Source: Shinella curvata (GTDB lineage Bacteria > Pseudomonadota > Alphaproteobacteria > Rhizobiales > Rhizobiaceae). Taken from it: a stretch of DNA of 64,000 nt. The translations under genes and the position numbers were made by a program. This document shows positions 10,913 through 20,604 of this stretch, piece by piece. Under the pieces are notes generated by a model. The model was not told the origin of the DNA. It did no database searches and was given only the letters and a program-made list of their open reading frames with translations. Each line of letters opens with the position of its first letter. Position 1 is the first letter of the stretch. The stretch covers positions 248,001 through 312,000 of the forward strand of contig NZ_JALJCJ010000006.1 of the NCBI RefSeq assembly GCF_022899935.1, given 5' to 3'.

Positions 10913-12613
10913 TCAGAGACGGGCAGCAATCGTCGTGGCGATAAGAGCCAGCGAGACGGCGCCGGCATCGGGATGGCCGATACTGCGTTCGGCAAGCGGG
11001 CGGGCGCGGCCAAGGCGCGGCGAGAGCGGCGCGGTCGCCTCCGCCGCCTGCCGGCACGTCGCGCTCGCCTTCTGCCAGGCGTCCTTCAGCGAGAGGCCAT
11101 CGGCCTTGGCGGTTTCCAGCGCGGCGACAAAGGGCACGAAGGCATCCACCAGCGTCTTGTCGCCGGGCTTCGCGCCGCCCAGGCGCATCACATCGTCGAG
11201 GGCGATGCGCGCACCGCGGATCACATCGGCATCCTCGAATGCCGCCTCGTCAGAGAAGGCGGAACTCCAGGAGCGCAGCAGCAGACCCCAGATGGCGCCG
11301 GAGGTGCCGCCGGCACGGTCAGCCCAGGCGTCGCCGGCGACCGCAAGCGCGCTTCGGGCACCAGCACCGGCCGCCACGGCCTGATGGATCGCCTCGCGGG
11401 CGGCGGTCGCGCCGCGGCGCATGCCCTGTCCGTGGTCGCCATCGCCGGCAAAGGCATCGATCCGGCCAAGCTCGATCTCCGCCTCGCTCAGCGCCGAGAC
11501 CATGGCATCGAGAATGCCGGCAAGGCAGCGGGCGCTCTCACGCGACGCCGAGGATGCGGGCCCAAAAACCGGTGCTTCGTCATCGGTACCCGGACGAACC
11601 GCGGCCGGCTCCGTGCGGAAGGTTTCGCCGCGACAGAAGACAGGTGTGTCGCATGGCGCGAGCCAATAGTGCTCCAGTTCCACATCGAGCCACAGGACCG
11701 TCAGCGAGCAACCCTGCATGTCGAGGCTCGTCACATATTCGCCGACCTCGGGCGCCACGACATCAACACCTGATGCCTGAAGCAGGGTTTCCACCGCACC
11801 CCAGAGAACGAAAAGCTCTTCATATTTGGTGGCGCCGAGACCGTTCAGCAGCACGGCCGCACGGCGCGCGCCGACCGGGCGCTCGGCCAAAATGGTCTCG
11901 ACAAGCAACTCTGCCAGCACCCGCGCGGGCACGATTTCGGCATCGCGGATGCCCGGCTCGCCATGGATGCCGAGGCCGAGCGCCATCGTGCCGCGCGGCA
12001 CGGTGAAGAGCGGTTCCGTGGCGCCCGGCAGCGTGCAGCCGCCAAAGGCGACACCGAAGGAGAAGGTCCGGTCATTGGCATGCCGGGTGATGCGTTCAAC
12101 GGCGTCGATTTCGAGCCCCGCCTCCGCCGCAGCGCCCGCGACCTTGAAGACGACGAAATCGCCGGCGATGCCGCGCCGGCGCAGATGCTGATCCGCCGGA
12201 GCGCTCGCCACATCGTCCGTGACGGTGACGATGCGCACATCGATGCCCTCGGCGCGCAGGCGCTCAGCCGCCACGCCGAAATTCAGCACGTCGCCGGCAT
12301 AATTGCCGAAGCCAAGCAGGATGCCACCGCCGCAATGCGCATTGCGGCAGACGCGGGCAACCGCCGCCGTCGACGGCGACGCAAAGATTTCCCCCGCGAC
12401 GGCCGCATCCGCCATGCCCGGCCCGACATAGCCGGCAAAGGCCGGATAGTGCCCGGAGCCGCCGCCGACGATAACCGAAACCTTGCCTTGCGGCACCGCC
12501 GTGGAGCGCACCACGCCGCCCTTAACCAGCCGGACATAGCGCCCGTAGATACGGGAAAAGCCCGCAAGTGCTGCAGCAGCAAAGGTTTCGGGGTCGTCGA
12601 CGATCTTGGTCAC
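10913..12613 (-). CDS. Dihydroxyacetone kinase family protein (DhaK-DhaL fusion), possible erythrulose kinase
   Basis: A 566-residue ATP-type DAK kinase. The N-terminal DhaK-like domain carries VGGGSGHYPAFAGYVG near residues 50-65 and GLGIHGEPG further on; the C-terminal DhaL-like domain (about 365-566) has the ATP-site pattern DAFAGDGDHGQGM. It starts at GTG behind GGGAGGAA. It is the last gene of the minus-strand operon that begins with EryEFG-like transport genes. Family members phosphorylate dihydroxyacetone or, in tetritol pathways, D- or L-erythrulose. In this tetrose setting erythrulose is the more attractive substrate, but this is inference. Confidence 0.82.
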   Translation of the reverse strand: MTKIVDDPETFAAAALAGFSRIYGRYVRLVKGGVVRSTAVPQGKVSVIVGGGSGHYPAFAGYVGPGMADAAVAGEIFASPSTAAVARVCRNAHCGGGILLGFGNYAGDVLNFGVAAERLRAEGIDVRIVTVTDDVASAPADQHLRRRGIAGDFVVFKVAGAAAEAGLEIDAVERITRHANDRTFSFGVAFGGCTLPGATEPLFTVPRGTMALGLGIHGEPGIRDAEIVPARVLAELLVETILAERPVGARRAAVLLNGLGATKYEELFVLWGAVETLLQASGVDVVAPEVGEYVTSLDMQGCSLTVLWLDVELEHYWLAPCDTPVFCRGETFRTEPAAVRPGTDDEAPVFGPASSASRESARCLAGILDAMVSALSEAEIELGRIDAFAGDGDHGQGMRRGATAAREAIHQAVAAGAGARSALAVAGDAWADRAGGTSGAIWGLLLRSWSSAFSDEAAFEDADVIRGARIALDDVMRLGGAKPGDKTLVDAFVPFVAALETAKADGLSLKDAWQKASATCRQAAEATAPLSPRLGRARPLAERSIGHPDAGAVSLALIATTIAARL

Positions 12614-12703
12614 TGGTTCCTCCCGCAGGCGATCATGCCATGAAGATGCAACAGGGACAGCGCGGAGAAAAGAGCGAAGACGCAGTCTCCGGACCGTGAA
12701 ACC

Positions 12704-14368
12704 TCAAAGGTTTACACGGTTGAAGGCCGTCAGATGCTCGGCAGTCGCGGCAATCTCCGTGGCGCGGCGGGCCTCATCCCAGCCGAGCGCTGCCGCCGCG
12801 ACATCGGCAATCTCGTTCAAGCCGGCCGCAGTTACCTTGCCTTCGATGGCGAGCGTCGTGCGGCGCAGAACGATGTCGGCGAGATGGCCGACCATTTCGT
12901 TGCGCACGATCCAGTCGATTTCCGCGCGCCCATAACCATCGACATGGGGCAGCGGCGCATCGCCGACCTGCGCGATATGGGTGAGCACCGCGTCGGCCGT
13001 CGTGCCGTAGCGGGCGAGAAGGGCTTCGATGCGCTGAGCAGACAGGCCGCTGTTCGCCGCGCGCTCGGAAATCCAGCTACGGCGCGCCGTATCATCGACA
13101 GGAAAACCGCGCCCGCCGCCGATCGGCAGCATCTGCGTGCTGGTCTTTCGGCTGCGCCCGATGCGCGCGAGGATCGTGTCGGCCACCTCCTCGGCAAAGC
13201 CGCGGAAGGTCGTCCATTTGCCGCCGACGAGCGAGATGACCGGAAACGGCCGCCCCTCGCCTGGCTCCGCGACGGGTGCGGAATGGTCGCGACTGATCAG
13301 TCCGGGATTGCTGGCGTCCGACGCCGGGAGCGGACGGATGCCGCTATAGGCATAGACGATCTGGTCGCGGCTGAAATCCAGCTTCGGCAGGAGCGAACTG
13401 AGACTGGCGAGGAAATAATCGACCTCGTCCTCCTCGCAGCGCACCGTCTCCGGGTTGTCGGCCTTGATATCCGTCGAGCCGACCAGCGCGAGACCAAGGA
13501 AATCATAGACAAGGCAGATACGGCCATCGTCCGCCTCGAAATAGATCATCCGGCCTTTCAGGCTCTTCACCAAAGCGGGGTGCCTCAGCAGGATATGCGA
13601 ACCCTTGGTGCCGCCGATCAGTTTGCCCGAAATGCCGAGCGTCGCATTGACGGCATCGATCCACGGCCCCGCGCCATTGACCGCGATGCCGGCGCGAACG
13701 TTGCGCTCACCGCCACGCGGATCCTTGAAGCGCAGCACGCCGTCGGCCTGCCCGAGCAACGTGGTGTCGTTCATCGCGGACGAGGCCGGGCTGGCATCGA
13801 GACCGTCGCGCACCAACTCCCAGACGAGACGTTCCGGCCGGCTGATCTTGGCGTCGTAATAGATTCCGCCCGCGACGATGCGCGGGGTGATTTCCGGCAT
13901 TTCCGCAAGCGCCTTGCGGCGGAAGAAGAACTGGTGCTTCGGCATGACGCGGTGGCGGGCACCATAGAGATCGTAGAGTGCAAGGCCGATCTTAATGAGC
14001 ACGGCGCCGCGGCTGCGCGGTGCCGTCGTCGAGCCGAACAGCGTGCGCAGGGCCGCAAACGCTCCCTTCATCAGCGAGAAGGAGGGAATGAAGGTCGGCA
14101 GCGCCTCGACGCAATGCGGCGCGTTGCGCAAAAGCAGGTTGCGCTCCAGCGTCGATTGCGCGACGAGGCCGAGTTCGCCGGTCTCCAGATATTTGATGCC
14201 GCCATGGATGAGGCGTGAGGGGGCCGCACTCGTGCCCGAGCCGAAATCGGCCTTGTCGACAACAAGGCATTTCAGGCCCTGCAGGCAGAGATCGCGAAAG
14301 AGCCCCGCCCCGTTGATGCCGGCGCCGAGGATGATGACGTCGAAAGTTTCGACCGTGGGATCCGTCAT
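12704..14368 (-). CDS. FAD-dependent glycerol-3-phosphate dehydrogenase-like enzyme
   Basis: A 554-residue flavoprotein with an N-terminal dinucleotide fold (ILGAGINGAGLFRDLCLQG) and the GlpD-type segment PSRLIHGGIKYLETGE near residue 60. I chose the ATG 9 nt after AGGA rather than the ATG three codons earlier. It is clearly a second copy of the EryB type, though diverged from the one at 23.6 kb. It lies 14 nt after the FGGY kinase, so the pair probably phosphorylates a polyol and oxidises the polyol phosphate, passing electrons to the quinone pool. The polyol could be glycerol, threitol or another tetritol. Confidence 0.8.
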   Translation of the reverse strand: MTDPTVETFDVIILGAGINGAGLFRDLCLQGLKCLVVDKADFGSGTSAAPSRLIHGGIKYLETGELGLVAQSTLERNLLLRNAPHCVEALPTFIPSFSLMKGAFAALRTLFGSTTAPRSRGAVLIKIGLALYDLYGARHRVMPKHQFFFRRKALAEMPEITPRIVAGGIYYDAKISRPERLVWELVRDGLDASPASSAMNDTTLLGQADGVLRFKDPRGGERNVRAGIAVNGAGPWIDAVNATLGISGKLIGGTKGSHILLRHPALVKSLKGRMIYFEADDGRICLVYDFLGLALVGSTDIKADNPETVRCEEDEVDYFLASLSSLLPKLDFSRDQIVYAYSGIRPLPASDASNPGLISRDHSAPVAEPGEGRPFPVISLVGGKWTTFRGFAEEVADTILARIGRSRKTSTQMLPIGGGRGFPVDDTARRSWISERAANSGLSAQRIEALLARYGTTADAVLTHIAQVGDAPLPHVDGYGRAEIDWIVRNEMVGHLADIVLRRTTLAIEGKVTAAGLNEIADVAAAALGWDEARRATEIAATAEHLTAFNRVNL

Positions 14369-14382
14369 GATGGGCATTCCTG

Positions 14383-15903
14383 TCAGTTCTTTGCGCCCAG
14401 GCGCCGCAGCACCGGCCAGAGCGGCTTCATGGCCCCGGCGAGATCGAGGAAGACCCGGTATTTCTCGTCATAGGCTCTCCGCCGGTCGGGATCCGGCTGG
14501 TAGGTGGTTTCGATCGACGCGAGATCGCGCGGATCGTCGGTCGGCGAGGTAAAGAGCCCGGCGCCGGCACCCGCGCAGAGCGCAGCCCCCCAGGCGGCGG
14601 CCTCCTCTGTGCGTGTCGCCGTGACCGGCAGGCCGAGGATATCGGCAAACAGCCCAGCCATGGCGGGATTGCGCGAGATACCGCCGGTCAGGCGGGCCGA
14701 TTTAGGCGCAAAGCCGTCCCGCAGCGCATCGACATGGACGCGGTGATTGAAGGCGATGCCCTCTAGCACCGCGCGCACAAGATCGCCGCGGTCGTGCCAG
14801 GCGTTGAGACCGTAAAAGCCGGCGCTGGAGGCGCCGCCGAAGGGCGAGCCGAAGAGATAGGGGTGGAAGAAGGCGCTGGAGGAACGGTCGCGCGCGACTT
14901 CAAATTCCTTGCCGAGGATCGCATGGATGCTCTCGCCGGCGGCTTCCGCCGCCTTTGCATCGGCAGAGCAGAATTGGTCGATGAACCAGTCGTAGTTGGC
15001 GGTCGACGCGGGCGAGATGGACATGTTGTTCCACTCACCCGGCAGAATGCCGTTGCGGCAGAACCAACGGCCATCGACCTTCGGCACCGGCGAGACCGTC
15101 TCGTTGATCGAATAGGTGCCGGCGATGACCGCCACCACGCCCTCACCATACCCGCCCATGCCGAGCGCCGATGCCGTGACATCGTGCAGGCCGGCCATGA
15201 CGGGCGTGCCGGCGACAAGCCCGGTCTGGCGCGCAGTCTCCGCCGTCACGCCGCCGACGATCTCGGTCGAGCCGGCCATCGGCGGCTGCCGCCCGGCAAG
15301 CCGATCCAGCCCGAAAAGGCGGAAGGCATCATCGGCATAATCCTGCGTCAGGACATTGGTGAAGGATGTGCTGGCTTCCGTGCGGTCGGTACCGATCGTC
15401 CCGCACAGGCAAAAGCGCAGCCAGTCCTTCGCGGCGATGAAATGCGCGATGCGATCATAGCGCTCGGGCTCGTGATCGCGGATCCAGCGCAGAAGGGCGG
15501 AGGGCGCGGAGGCATGCGGCTTCTGGCCGGTCAGCGTCAGCGATTGCTCACCGATCTCGCTGTCGTTCCATGCATCGGCGATCGCATCGGCGCGGGTGTC
15601 GAGCGACACGATGGCATTGCCAAGCGGTCGTTTGTCACCGTCGAGCAGATAGATGCCGTCGCCATGCGCCGTCGCGGCAATCGCCACGATATCGGAGGCC
15701 GGACGACCACAAGCGGCGACTGCTTCGCGGATGGCATCCGCCGTCGCGGCCCACAGGCCGTCCATGTCGCGCTCGATATGCTGGGGGGCCGGAATGAGCT
15801 GGGGAACGCGGCGACGGGCAATCGCCAGCACCGTTCCATCCGCATCGAAAATCACGGCCTTGGTCACCGTCAGGCCGCTGTCTATACCCATGATGCAGGG
15901 CAT
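14383..15903 (-). CDS. FGGY-family carbohydrate kinase
   Basis: A 506-residue FGGY kinase starting GIDSGLTVTKAVIFD (N-terminal phosphate loop), with the second ATPase domain marked by TGGISRNPAMAGLFADILG near residue 415. GGAG sits 7 nt before the chosen ATG; another in-frame ATG lies four codons upstream. It resembles L-xylulose/ribulose-type kinases more than the compact erythritol kinase of the divergent operon. It lies downstream of the DeoR regulator and just before the FAD dehydrogenase, suggesting they act in sequence. The substrate is not deducible from sequence. Confidence 0.82.
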   Translation of the reverse strand: MPCIMGIDSGLTVTKAVIFDADGTVLAIARRRVPQLIPAPQHIERDMDGLWAATADAIREAVAACGRPASDIVAIAATAHGDGIYLLDGDKRPLGNAIVSLDTRADAIADAWNDSEIGEQSLTLTGQKPHASAPSALLRWIRDHEPERYDRIAHFIAAKDWLRFCLCGTIGTDRTEASTSFTNVLTQDYADDAFRLFGLDRLAGRQPPMAGSTEIVGGVTAETARQTGLVAGTPVMAGLHDVTASALGMGGYGEGVVAVIAGTYSINETVSPVPKVDGRWFCRNGILPGEWNNMSISPASTANYDWFIDQFCSADAKAAEAAGESIHAILGKEFEVARDRSSSAFFHPYLFGSPFGGASSAGFYGLNAWHDRGDLVRAVLEGIAFNHRVHVDALRDGFAPKSARLTGGISRNPAMAGLFADILGLPVTATRTEEAAAWGAALCAGAGAGLFTSPTDDPRDLASIETTYQPDPDRRRAYDEKYRVFLDLAGAMKPLWPVLRRLGAKN

Positions 15904-15971
15904 CGCTGTCTCCATTCTCAAGCGAAGGAGAGATGGCACCGAGCATCAAGGTATCCGCAACAGCGGAACCC

Positions 15972-16826
15972 TCAGCCGGACCGCTCCCCGTCCGCCACAA
16001 TGACGTTGATCCCCTTCGAGCGCATGCGCGACAGGTGGGAGATCGGGATATCCTCATCGACGATCACGGCGTCGAATTCCTCGAGCGTCGCGAAGTGGTG
16101 CAGCGCGCGCCGTTCGAACTTGGTGCGGTCGGCCAGCAGCACGCGCTTCGACGAGCTTTCGAACATCGCCCGCTTGGTCGCGACCGTCTCCGGCGACTGG
16201 TGGTAGACCACGTCGTCGACGATGGCCGAAAGCGACATGAACACGGTGTCGGCGCGCAGCCGGCGGATTTCGTTGCTGGTGATGTGCCCCATGAAGGCAT
16301 TGCACCAATGGTAGAACTGCCCCCCGAGACAGATGAGGTTGAGATCAACGACCTCCTTCAGCTCGTTGATCAGCACGAGCGAATTGGTGATGACCGTCAG
16401 CGGCACCTTGGCCGGCAGGAAGCGCGTCATCTCGTGCACGGTGGTGGCGTCATCCATGAAGATCGCCTGCCCCGGCTCGACGAACTGCATGGCGGCCTTG
16501 GCGATCGCCTTTTTCTCCTTGGCCTGCTTGGTCGCGCGGTAGGCATCGGAGGATTCGATCAGGCTGGTGGGTGCCGCCGAAACGACACCGCGCGTCTTGC
16601 GGAAAAGGCCGCGGCTGACGAGGTCATCGACATCGCGGTGCGCCGTCATGAGGCTGATGCCGAAGCGCTCGGTCAGGTCCTCGATGCGGATGGAGCCCTC
16701 GGCGATCACCGTCTCGGCGATCATCTGGCGCCGCACGAGCTGGCGCGCATGCCGGCTGTCGCTCGGAAGCTCTTCCGAGAGCAAATCCTTGACGTCGACT
16801 TTCTTGTTCACGGGAGATCCTGCCAT
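15972..16826 (-). CDS. DeoR-family transcriptional regulator
   Basis: A 284-residue DeoR regulator. An unusually long N-terminal arm of about 35 residues precedes the helix-turn-helix (IEDLTERFGISLMTAHRDVD). The C-terminal DeoRC domain carries the sugar-phosphate pocket pattern (FMDDATTVHEMTRF, TNSLVLINEL). It lies between the transporter genes and the FGGY kinase in the same orientation, so it likely controls this operon in response to a phosphorylated sugar. The start has no clear ribosome-binding site, and a shorter start inside the arm is possible. Confidence 0.82.
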   Translation of the reverse strand: MAGSPVNKKVDVKDLLSEELPSDSRHARQLVRRQMIAETVIAEGSIRIEDLTERFGISLMTAHRDVDDLVSRGLFRKTRGVVSAAPTSLIESSDAYRATKQAKEKKAIAKAAMQFVEPGQAIFMDDATTVHEMTRFLPAKVPLTVITNSLVLINELKEVVDLNLICLGGQFYHWCNAFMGHITSNEIRRLRADTVFMSLSAIVDDVVYHQSPETVATKRAMFESSSKRVLLADRTKFERRALHHFATLEEFDAVIVDEDIPISHLSRMRSKGINVIVADGERSG

Positions 16827-16908
16827 GCTTCGAGGTGAGAGCTTTCGTATCTCGTATCGGGCGGCAAGGAAAATGCCAAGCTGGGCCGGGAGGCCCGGTC
16901 CGGAGGGT

Positions 16909-16933
16909 GGGAGCGCCCCGAAGAGGCGCTCCC
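16909..16933 (-). terminator. Strong hairpin after eryG
   Basis: A perfect 9-bp stem, GGGAGCGCC/GGCGCTCCC, with a 7-nt loop begins 8 nt after the stop of the binding-protein gene; a second GC hairpin (GGGCC/GGCCC) follows. There is no U-tract, so it probably gives partial termination or protects the upstream mRNA rather than ending the operon. Confidence 0.5.
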
Positions 16934-16941
16934 GGTATCGA

Positions 16942-17889
16942 TTACTCGCTCAGAACGAAGGGAGCGGTGTACTTGTCGACATTGTCCTTGGTGATCAGCA
17001 GGCAATCGAAGAGCTGCTTTTCGGTATCGACACCGGTCGAGCCGTTCTTGATGACGTTGTCAGCCTGCTTGACGGCTGCTTCCGAGAACACGGCAACCGG
17101 CTGGAGGACGGTGTACTGCAGTTCGCCCGCCTTGATGGCAGCAACCGCGTCCGGCGAACCGTCGAAGCCGCCGACCTTGACCTGCTCGAGCTTGCCGGCT
17201 TCCTTGAGCGCTGCAATGGCACCGAGCGCCATCTCGTCGTTGCCGCTGATCACGCCGATGATATCAGGGTTGGCCTGAAGCAGAGACTGCATCTTGGCAT
17301 GGCCCTTGGTGCGATCCCAGTCAGCCACTTCCTTGCCGGACTTTTCGAGATCCGGATACTGCGTCAGCACGGTTTCGTAGCCGTTCGAACGCGTTGCGGC
17401 GTTGTTGTCGGAAGGAGCCCCGAAGAGTTCGACATACTTGCCCTTGTCGCCGACCGCTTCGACCCACTGCTGGGCACCGAGGGCCGCGCCCTGGGCGTTG
17501 TTCGAGACGAGCTGCGCCTTGGCAAGGCCTTCCTGGTTGATTTCGGCATTGACGAGAATGACCGGGATACCGGCGGCAACGGCCTTCTTCACCGCACCGA
17601 CCGAACCGTCAGCATTTGCCGGATCGAGGATGATCGCGACAGACTTGTTGGTGATGGCGGTGTCTACGAGGTTGCTCTCGGTGTTCGTGTCACCCTTGTG
17701 GGCGCCGACATTGGCCGTGTAGCCGAGGCTTTCAGCGGTCTTCTTGGCAACTTCGCCTTCCGTGAACCAGTAGGGGTTCGACGGATCGTTGACGATGACG
17801 GTGATCAGGCCTTCAGCCCAGGCAGAGCTGAACAGCAGCGGCATGACGGCAGTTGCCGCGAAGAGTACACGCATACCTTTTTTGAACAT
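16942..17889 (-). CDS. eryG: Periplasmic sugar/polyol-binding protein (RbsB type), probable erythritol receptor
   Basis: A 315-residue type I periplasmic-binding protein with a signal peptide (MFKKGMRVLFAATAV, cleavage near SSAWAEG) and the binder motif VIVNDPSNPYWFTEGE just after it. The start is ATG with AAAGGGAG about 8 nt upstream; an upstream extension to 17934 is less likely. It is the last of three transport genes divergent from eryABCD, matching EryG of the rhizobial and Brucella erythritol loci. Because a second polyol kinase and dehydrogenase lie downstream, the transporter may also serve another tetritol. Confidence 0.82.
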   Translation of the reverse strand: MFKKGMRVLFAATAVMPLLFSSAWAEGLITVIVNDPSNPYWFTEGEVAKKTAESLGYTANVGAHKGDTNTESNLVDTAITNKSVAIILDPANADGSVGAVKKAVAAGIPVILVNAEINQEGLAKAQLVSNNAQGAALGAQQWVEAVGDKGKYVELFGAPSDNNAATRSNGYETVLTQYPDLEKSGKEVADWDRTKGHAKMQSLLQANPDIIGVISGNDEMALGAIAALKEAGKLEQVKVGGFDGSPDAVAAIKAGELQYTVLQPVAVFSEAAVKQADNVIKNGSTGVDTEKQLFDCLLITKDNVDKYTAPFVLSE

Positions 17890-18008
17890 GGTCTCACTCC
17901 CTTTGTTGAGTTCGGTTACGCCGATTTTCGGCAATACTTTCCGCTACCGGGCCACTGGATGGTCCGCCTCTCCCGATAGCAGTCAGTTGGTGTCGGTCGT
18001 CGCTGGTC

Positions 18009-19049
18009 TCAGCGGCGGCCGTATTTCACGCTGTTCAGCAGAACGGCGGTAACGATGACGGCGCCGGTGAAAACCGTCTGCCAGTAGGCCGAGACGCCGA
18101 TGATCACGAGGCCATCCGACAGGAAGCCGATCACGAAGGCGCCAAGCATGGTGCCGATGACCGTGCCGCGACCGCCCGTCAGCGCGGCACCGCCGATGAC
18201 GACGGCGGCGATCGCCGTCAGTTCATAGGTGGTGCCGGCGGTCGGGCCTGCGGAGGTCAGCTGCGAGGAGAGAACGAGGCCGGCGACGGCGGCGCAGATG
18301 CCGGAGAGAACATAGACCGTGATCTTCACGCGCTTGACCGGGACACCCGACAGTTCCGCCGCACGCTCATTACCGCCCGAGGAATAGAGCCAGCGACCGA
18401 AGGCCGTGCGGGCGAGCAGGATGTGGCAGGCGATGGCGAAGACGAAGAGCACGAGGACACCGATCGGCACGCCGGCCAGACGGTTGAAGCCGAGCCAGTC
18501 GAAACCGGTATTGCCGAGTTCCGGGCGGCCGCCGAGATTGTTGTAGGTGAGGCCATTGGTCATCAGGAGCGCGATGCCGCGGGCGACATAGAGCACGCCA
18601 AGCGTCGCGACGAAGGCCGGTACACGGAGATAGGCGATGAGTACGCCGTTGACCGCCCCGACGACGGCGCCGAGCAGGCAGGTCAACACTACGACGACCC
18701 AGACCGAGGGATAGAGGATGATGCCGAGCTGCGGCAGCGTCACGCCCTGCATAAGGAAGCCCGCCACGACGCCGGCAAGGCCCAATGTCGAGCCGACGGA
18801 GAGATCGATGCCACCGTTCAGGATGACCAGCAGCATGCCGATGGCGAGCAGGCCGAAGATGGCGACATGCGAGGCCATGATCAGGAAGTTGCTGACCGTG
18901 AAATAGTTGGGCGACATCAGCGAGAAGACGACGATGATGGCGATCAGCGCGAAGAAGGCGCGGCCTTCGAACAGGAGCTCGATCAGGCTCTTCTTGCGCT
19001 TGCCGCCGCTTGCCGCTGCCTTGGTCTGGATTGCAGGTGTGACTGACAT
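18009..19049 (-). CDS. eryF: Sugar/polyol ABC transporter permease (RbsC type)
   Basis: A 346-residue inner-membrane permease with about ten predicted membrane segments and the RbsC signatures GGIDLSVGSTLGLAG (near residue 85) and GGAALTGGRGT. I chose the ATG behind AGGAG; an upstream ATG at 19073 overlaps the ATPase gene and lacks such a site. It pairs with the ATPase gene just upstream. It is a paralogue of the permease at 5.4-6.5 kb but not a recent copy, since the two diverge through most of their length. Confidence 0.85.
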   Translation of the reverse strand: MSVTPAIQTKAAASGGKRKKSLIELLFEGRAFFALIAIIVVFSLMSPNYFTVSNFLIMASHVAIFGLLAIGMLLVILNGGIDLSVGSTLGLAGVVAGFLMQGVTLPQLGIILYPSVWVVVVLTCLLGAVVGAVNGVLIAYLRVPAFVATLGVLYVARGIALLMTNGLTYNNLGGRPELGNTGFDWLGFNRLAGVPIGVLVLFVFAIACHILLARTAFGRWLYSSGGNERAAELSGVPVKRVKITVYVLSGICAAVAGLVLSSQLTSAGPTAGTTYELTAIAAVVIGGAALTGGRGTVIGTMLGAFVIGFLSDGLVIIGVSAYWQTVFTGAVIVTAVLLNSVKYGRR

Positions 19050-19062
19050 GGCTTCAGCGCTC

Positions 19063-20604
19063 CTAATGGGCATGCACGGCTTCGCCCGAGGCGGCCATGA
19101 TCTGTTCTTTGGTCACGTCGGGACCGAATTCGGCGGAGATGCGGCCGCGCCGCATGACGATGATGCGATGCGCGATGCTGAGGCATTCGCCGACTTCCGA
19201 GGTCGTGTAGACGACGGCGAGCCCCTGCCTGGCGCGCTCGGCGAGCAGCTTGAAGACCTCGGCCTTGGCGCCGATATCGATGCCGCGGCTCGGCTCGTCG
19301 AGCAGGATGACATCGGGGTCCGTCGCCAGCATCTTGCCGATGACGACCTTCTGCTGGTTGCCGCCGGAGAGCGAGCCGATCGGGGCTGCACCGCCATCCG
19401 TCTTGATATGCACCTTGCGGATCGCGCTATCGACGAGCCCGCCTTCGCGCGACGTGGAGGTGAAGAGACCGCGCGTGAAAGCGCCGAGGCTGGCAAGCGA
19501 GAGATTGCGGCCGACGGTCATGGTCTGCACCAGGCCGTCGCGCTGCCGGTCTTCCGGTACCAGCACGAGACCGTCACGGATGCACTGTGCGATCGTCTGG
19601 CCGGTGACATCCCTGCCCTTCAGCACGACCTTGCCGGCCGTGGCCTTCAGGCGGCCCGCGACGGTTTCGAGCAGTTCCGTGCGTCCGGCACCCATCAGGC
19701 CGTAGATGCAGACGATTTCGCCCGCGCGTACCGACAGCGACATGCCATCGACAACCGAATAGCCGGCACCGCCCGGATCGGGAACCGTCAGCCCCTCGAT
19801 GGCGAGCGAGACATCGCCCATATCATAGCCGGTCGGCGGGGAGCCGAGGTCGAAATTGTCGCCGACCATGTGGCGGACGATCCATTCGAGATCGATGTCC
19901 TTGCGCTCGGCATAGGCCGTCATCGTGCCGTCGCGCAGCACCACCGCATGGTGGGTGATCTGCAAGGCTTCTTCGAGATGGTGCGAGATATAGACGATGG
20001 ACACGCCGCGGCTGGTGAGGTCGCGAATGACCTTGAACAGCACCTCGACTTCGGAGGCCGAGAGCGCCGAGGTCGGCTCGTCCATGATCAGGATGCGCGA
20101 ATTGACCGAGAGCGCGCGCGCGATCTCGACGATCTGCTGCTGGCCGAGGCGAAGGTCCTCGACAGGCGTCAGAGGATCGATGTCCTCTTCGAGTTCTTCC
20201 ATCAGGAGGCGCGTCTGGCGCTCTTCCTCAGCAAAGTCCACGCCCGTGGAGGTCATGATTTCGCGACCCATGAAGATGTTGTCGCGAACATTCATGTTCG
20301 GGGCCAGGCTGAGCTCCTGATGGATGATGGAGATACCGCGGTCACGTGCTTGGGAGGATGACGCGAAAACGACCGATTCCCCATCGAGAATGATGTCGCC
20401 CGATGTCGGCTTGACCACACCGGACAGGATTTTCATCAGCGTCGATTTGCCGGCGCCGTTTTCGCCGAACAGGGTCGTCACCTGCCCGCGATGGATATCG
20501 AAATTCACGCCCTTGAGGGCATGCACGCTGCCATAGGACTTCGCCACGTTGCGCGCGGCAAGAACGACTTCGCCTTTCGGGCCGGCTTCCGGGATCGCGC
20601 TCAT
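19063..20604 (-). CDS. eryE: Sugar/polyol ABC transporter ATP-binding protein (RbsA type)
   Basis: A 513-residue double ABC ATPase. Domain one has Walker A GENGAGKS, a degenerate signature (LRLGQQQIVE) and Walker B ILIMDEPTSAL; domain two has the degenerate GLMGAGRT loop, signature LSGGNQQK and Walker B ILLDEPSRGID. The ATG overlaps the DUF2291 stop codon. It matches EryE of erythritol loci by position, divergent from eryABCD. Its organisation mirrors the apiose transporter exactly: DUF2291, ATPase, permease. Confidence 0.87.
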   Translation of the reverse strand: MSAIPEAGPKGEVVLAARNVAKSYGSVHALKGVNFDIHRGQVTTLFGENGAGKSTLMKILSGVVKPTSGDIILDGESVVFASSSQARDRGISIIHQELSLAPNMNVRDNIFMGREIMTSTGVDFAEEERQTRLLMEELEEDIDPLTPVEDLRLGQQQIVEIARALSVNSRILIMDEPTSALSASEVEVLFKVIRDLTSRGVSIVYISHHLEEALQITHHAVVLRDGTMTAYAERKDIDLEWIVRHMVGDNFDLGSPPTGYDMGDVSLAIEGLTVPDPGGAGYSVVDGMSLSVRAGEIVCIYGLMGAGRTELLETVAGRLKATAGKVVLKGRDVTGQTIAQCIRDGLVLVPEDRQRDGLVQTMTVGRNLSLASLGAFTRGLFTSTSREGGLVDSAIRKVHIKTDGGAAPIGSLSGGNQQKVVIGKMLATDPDVILLDEPSRGIDIGAKAEVFKLLAERARQGLAVVYTTSEVGECLSIAHRIIVMRRGRISAEFGPDVTKEQIMAASGEAVHAH

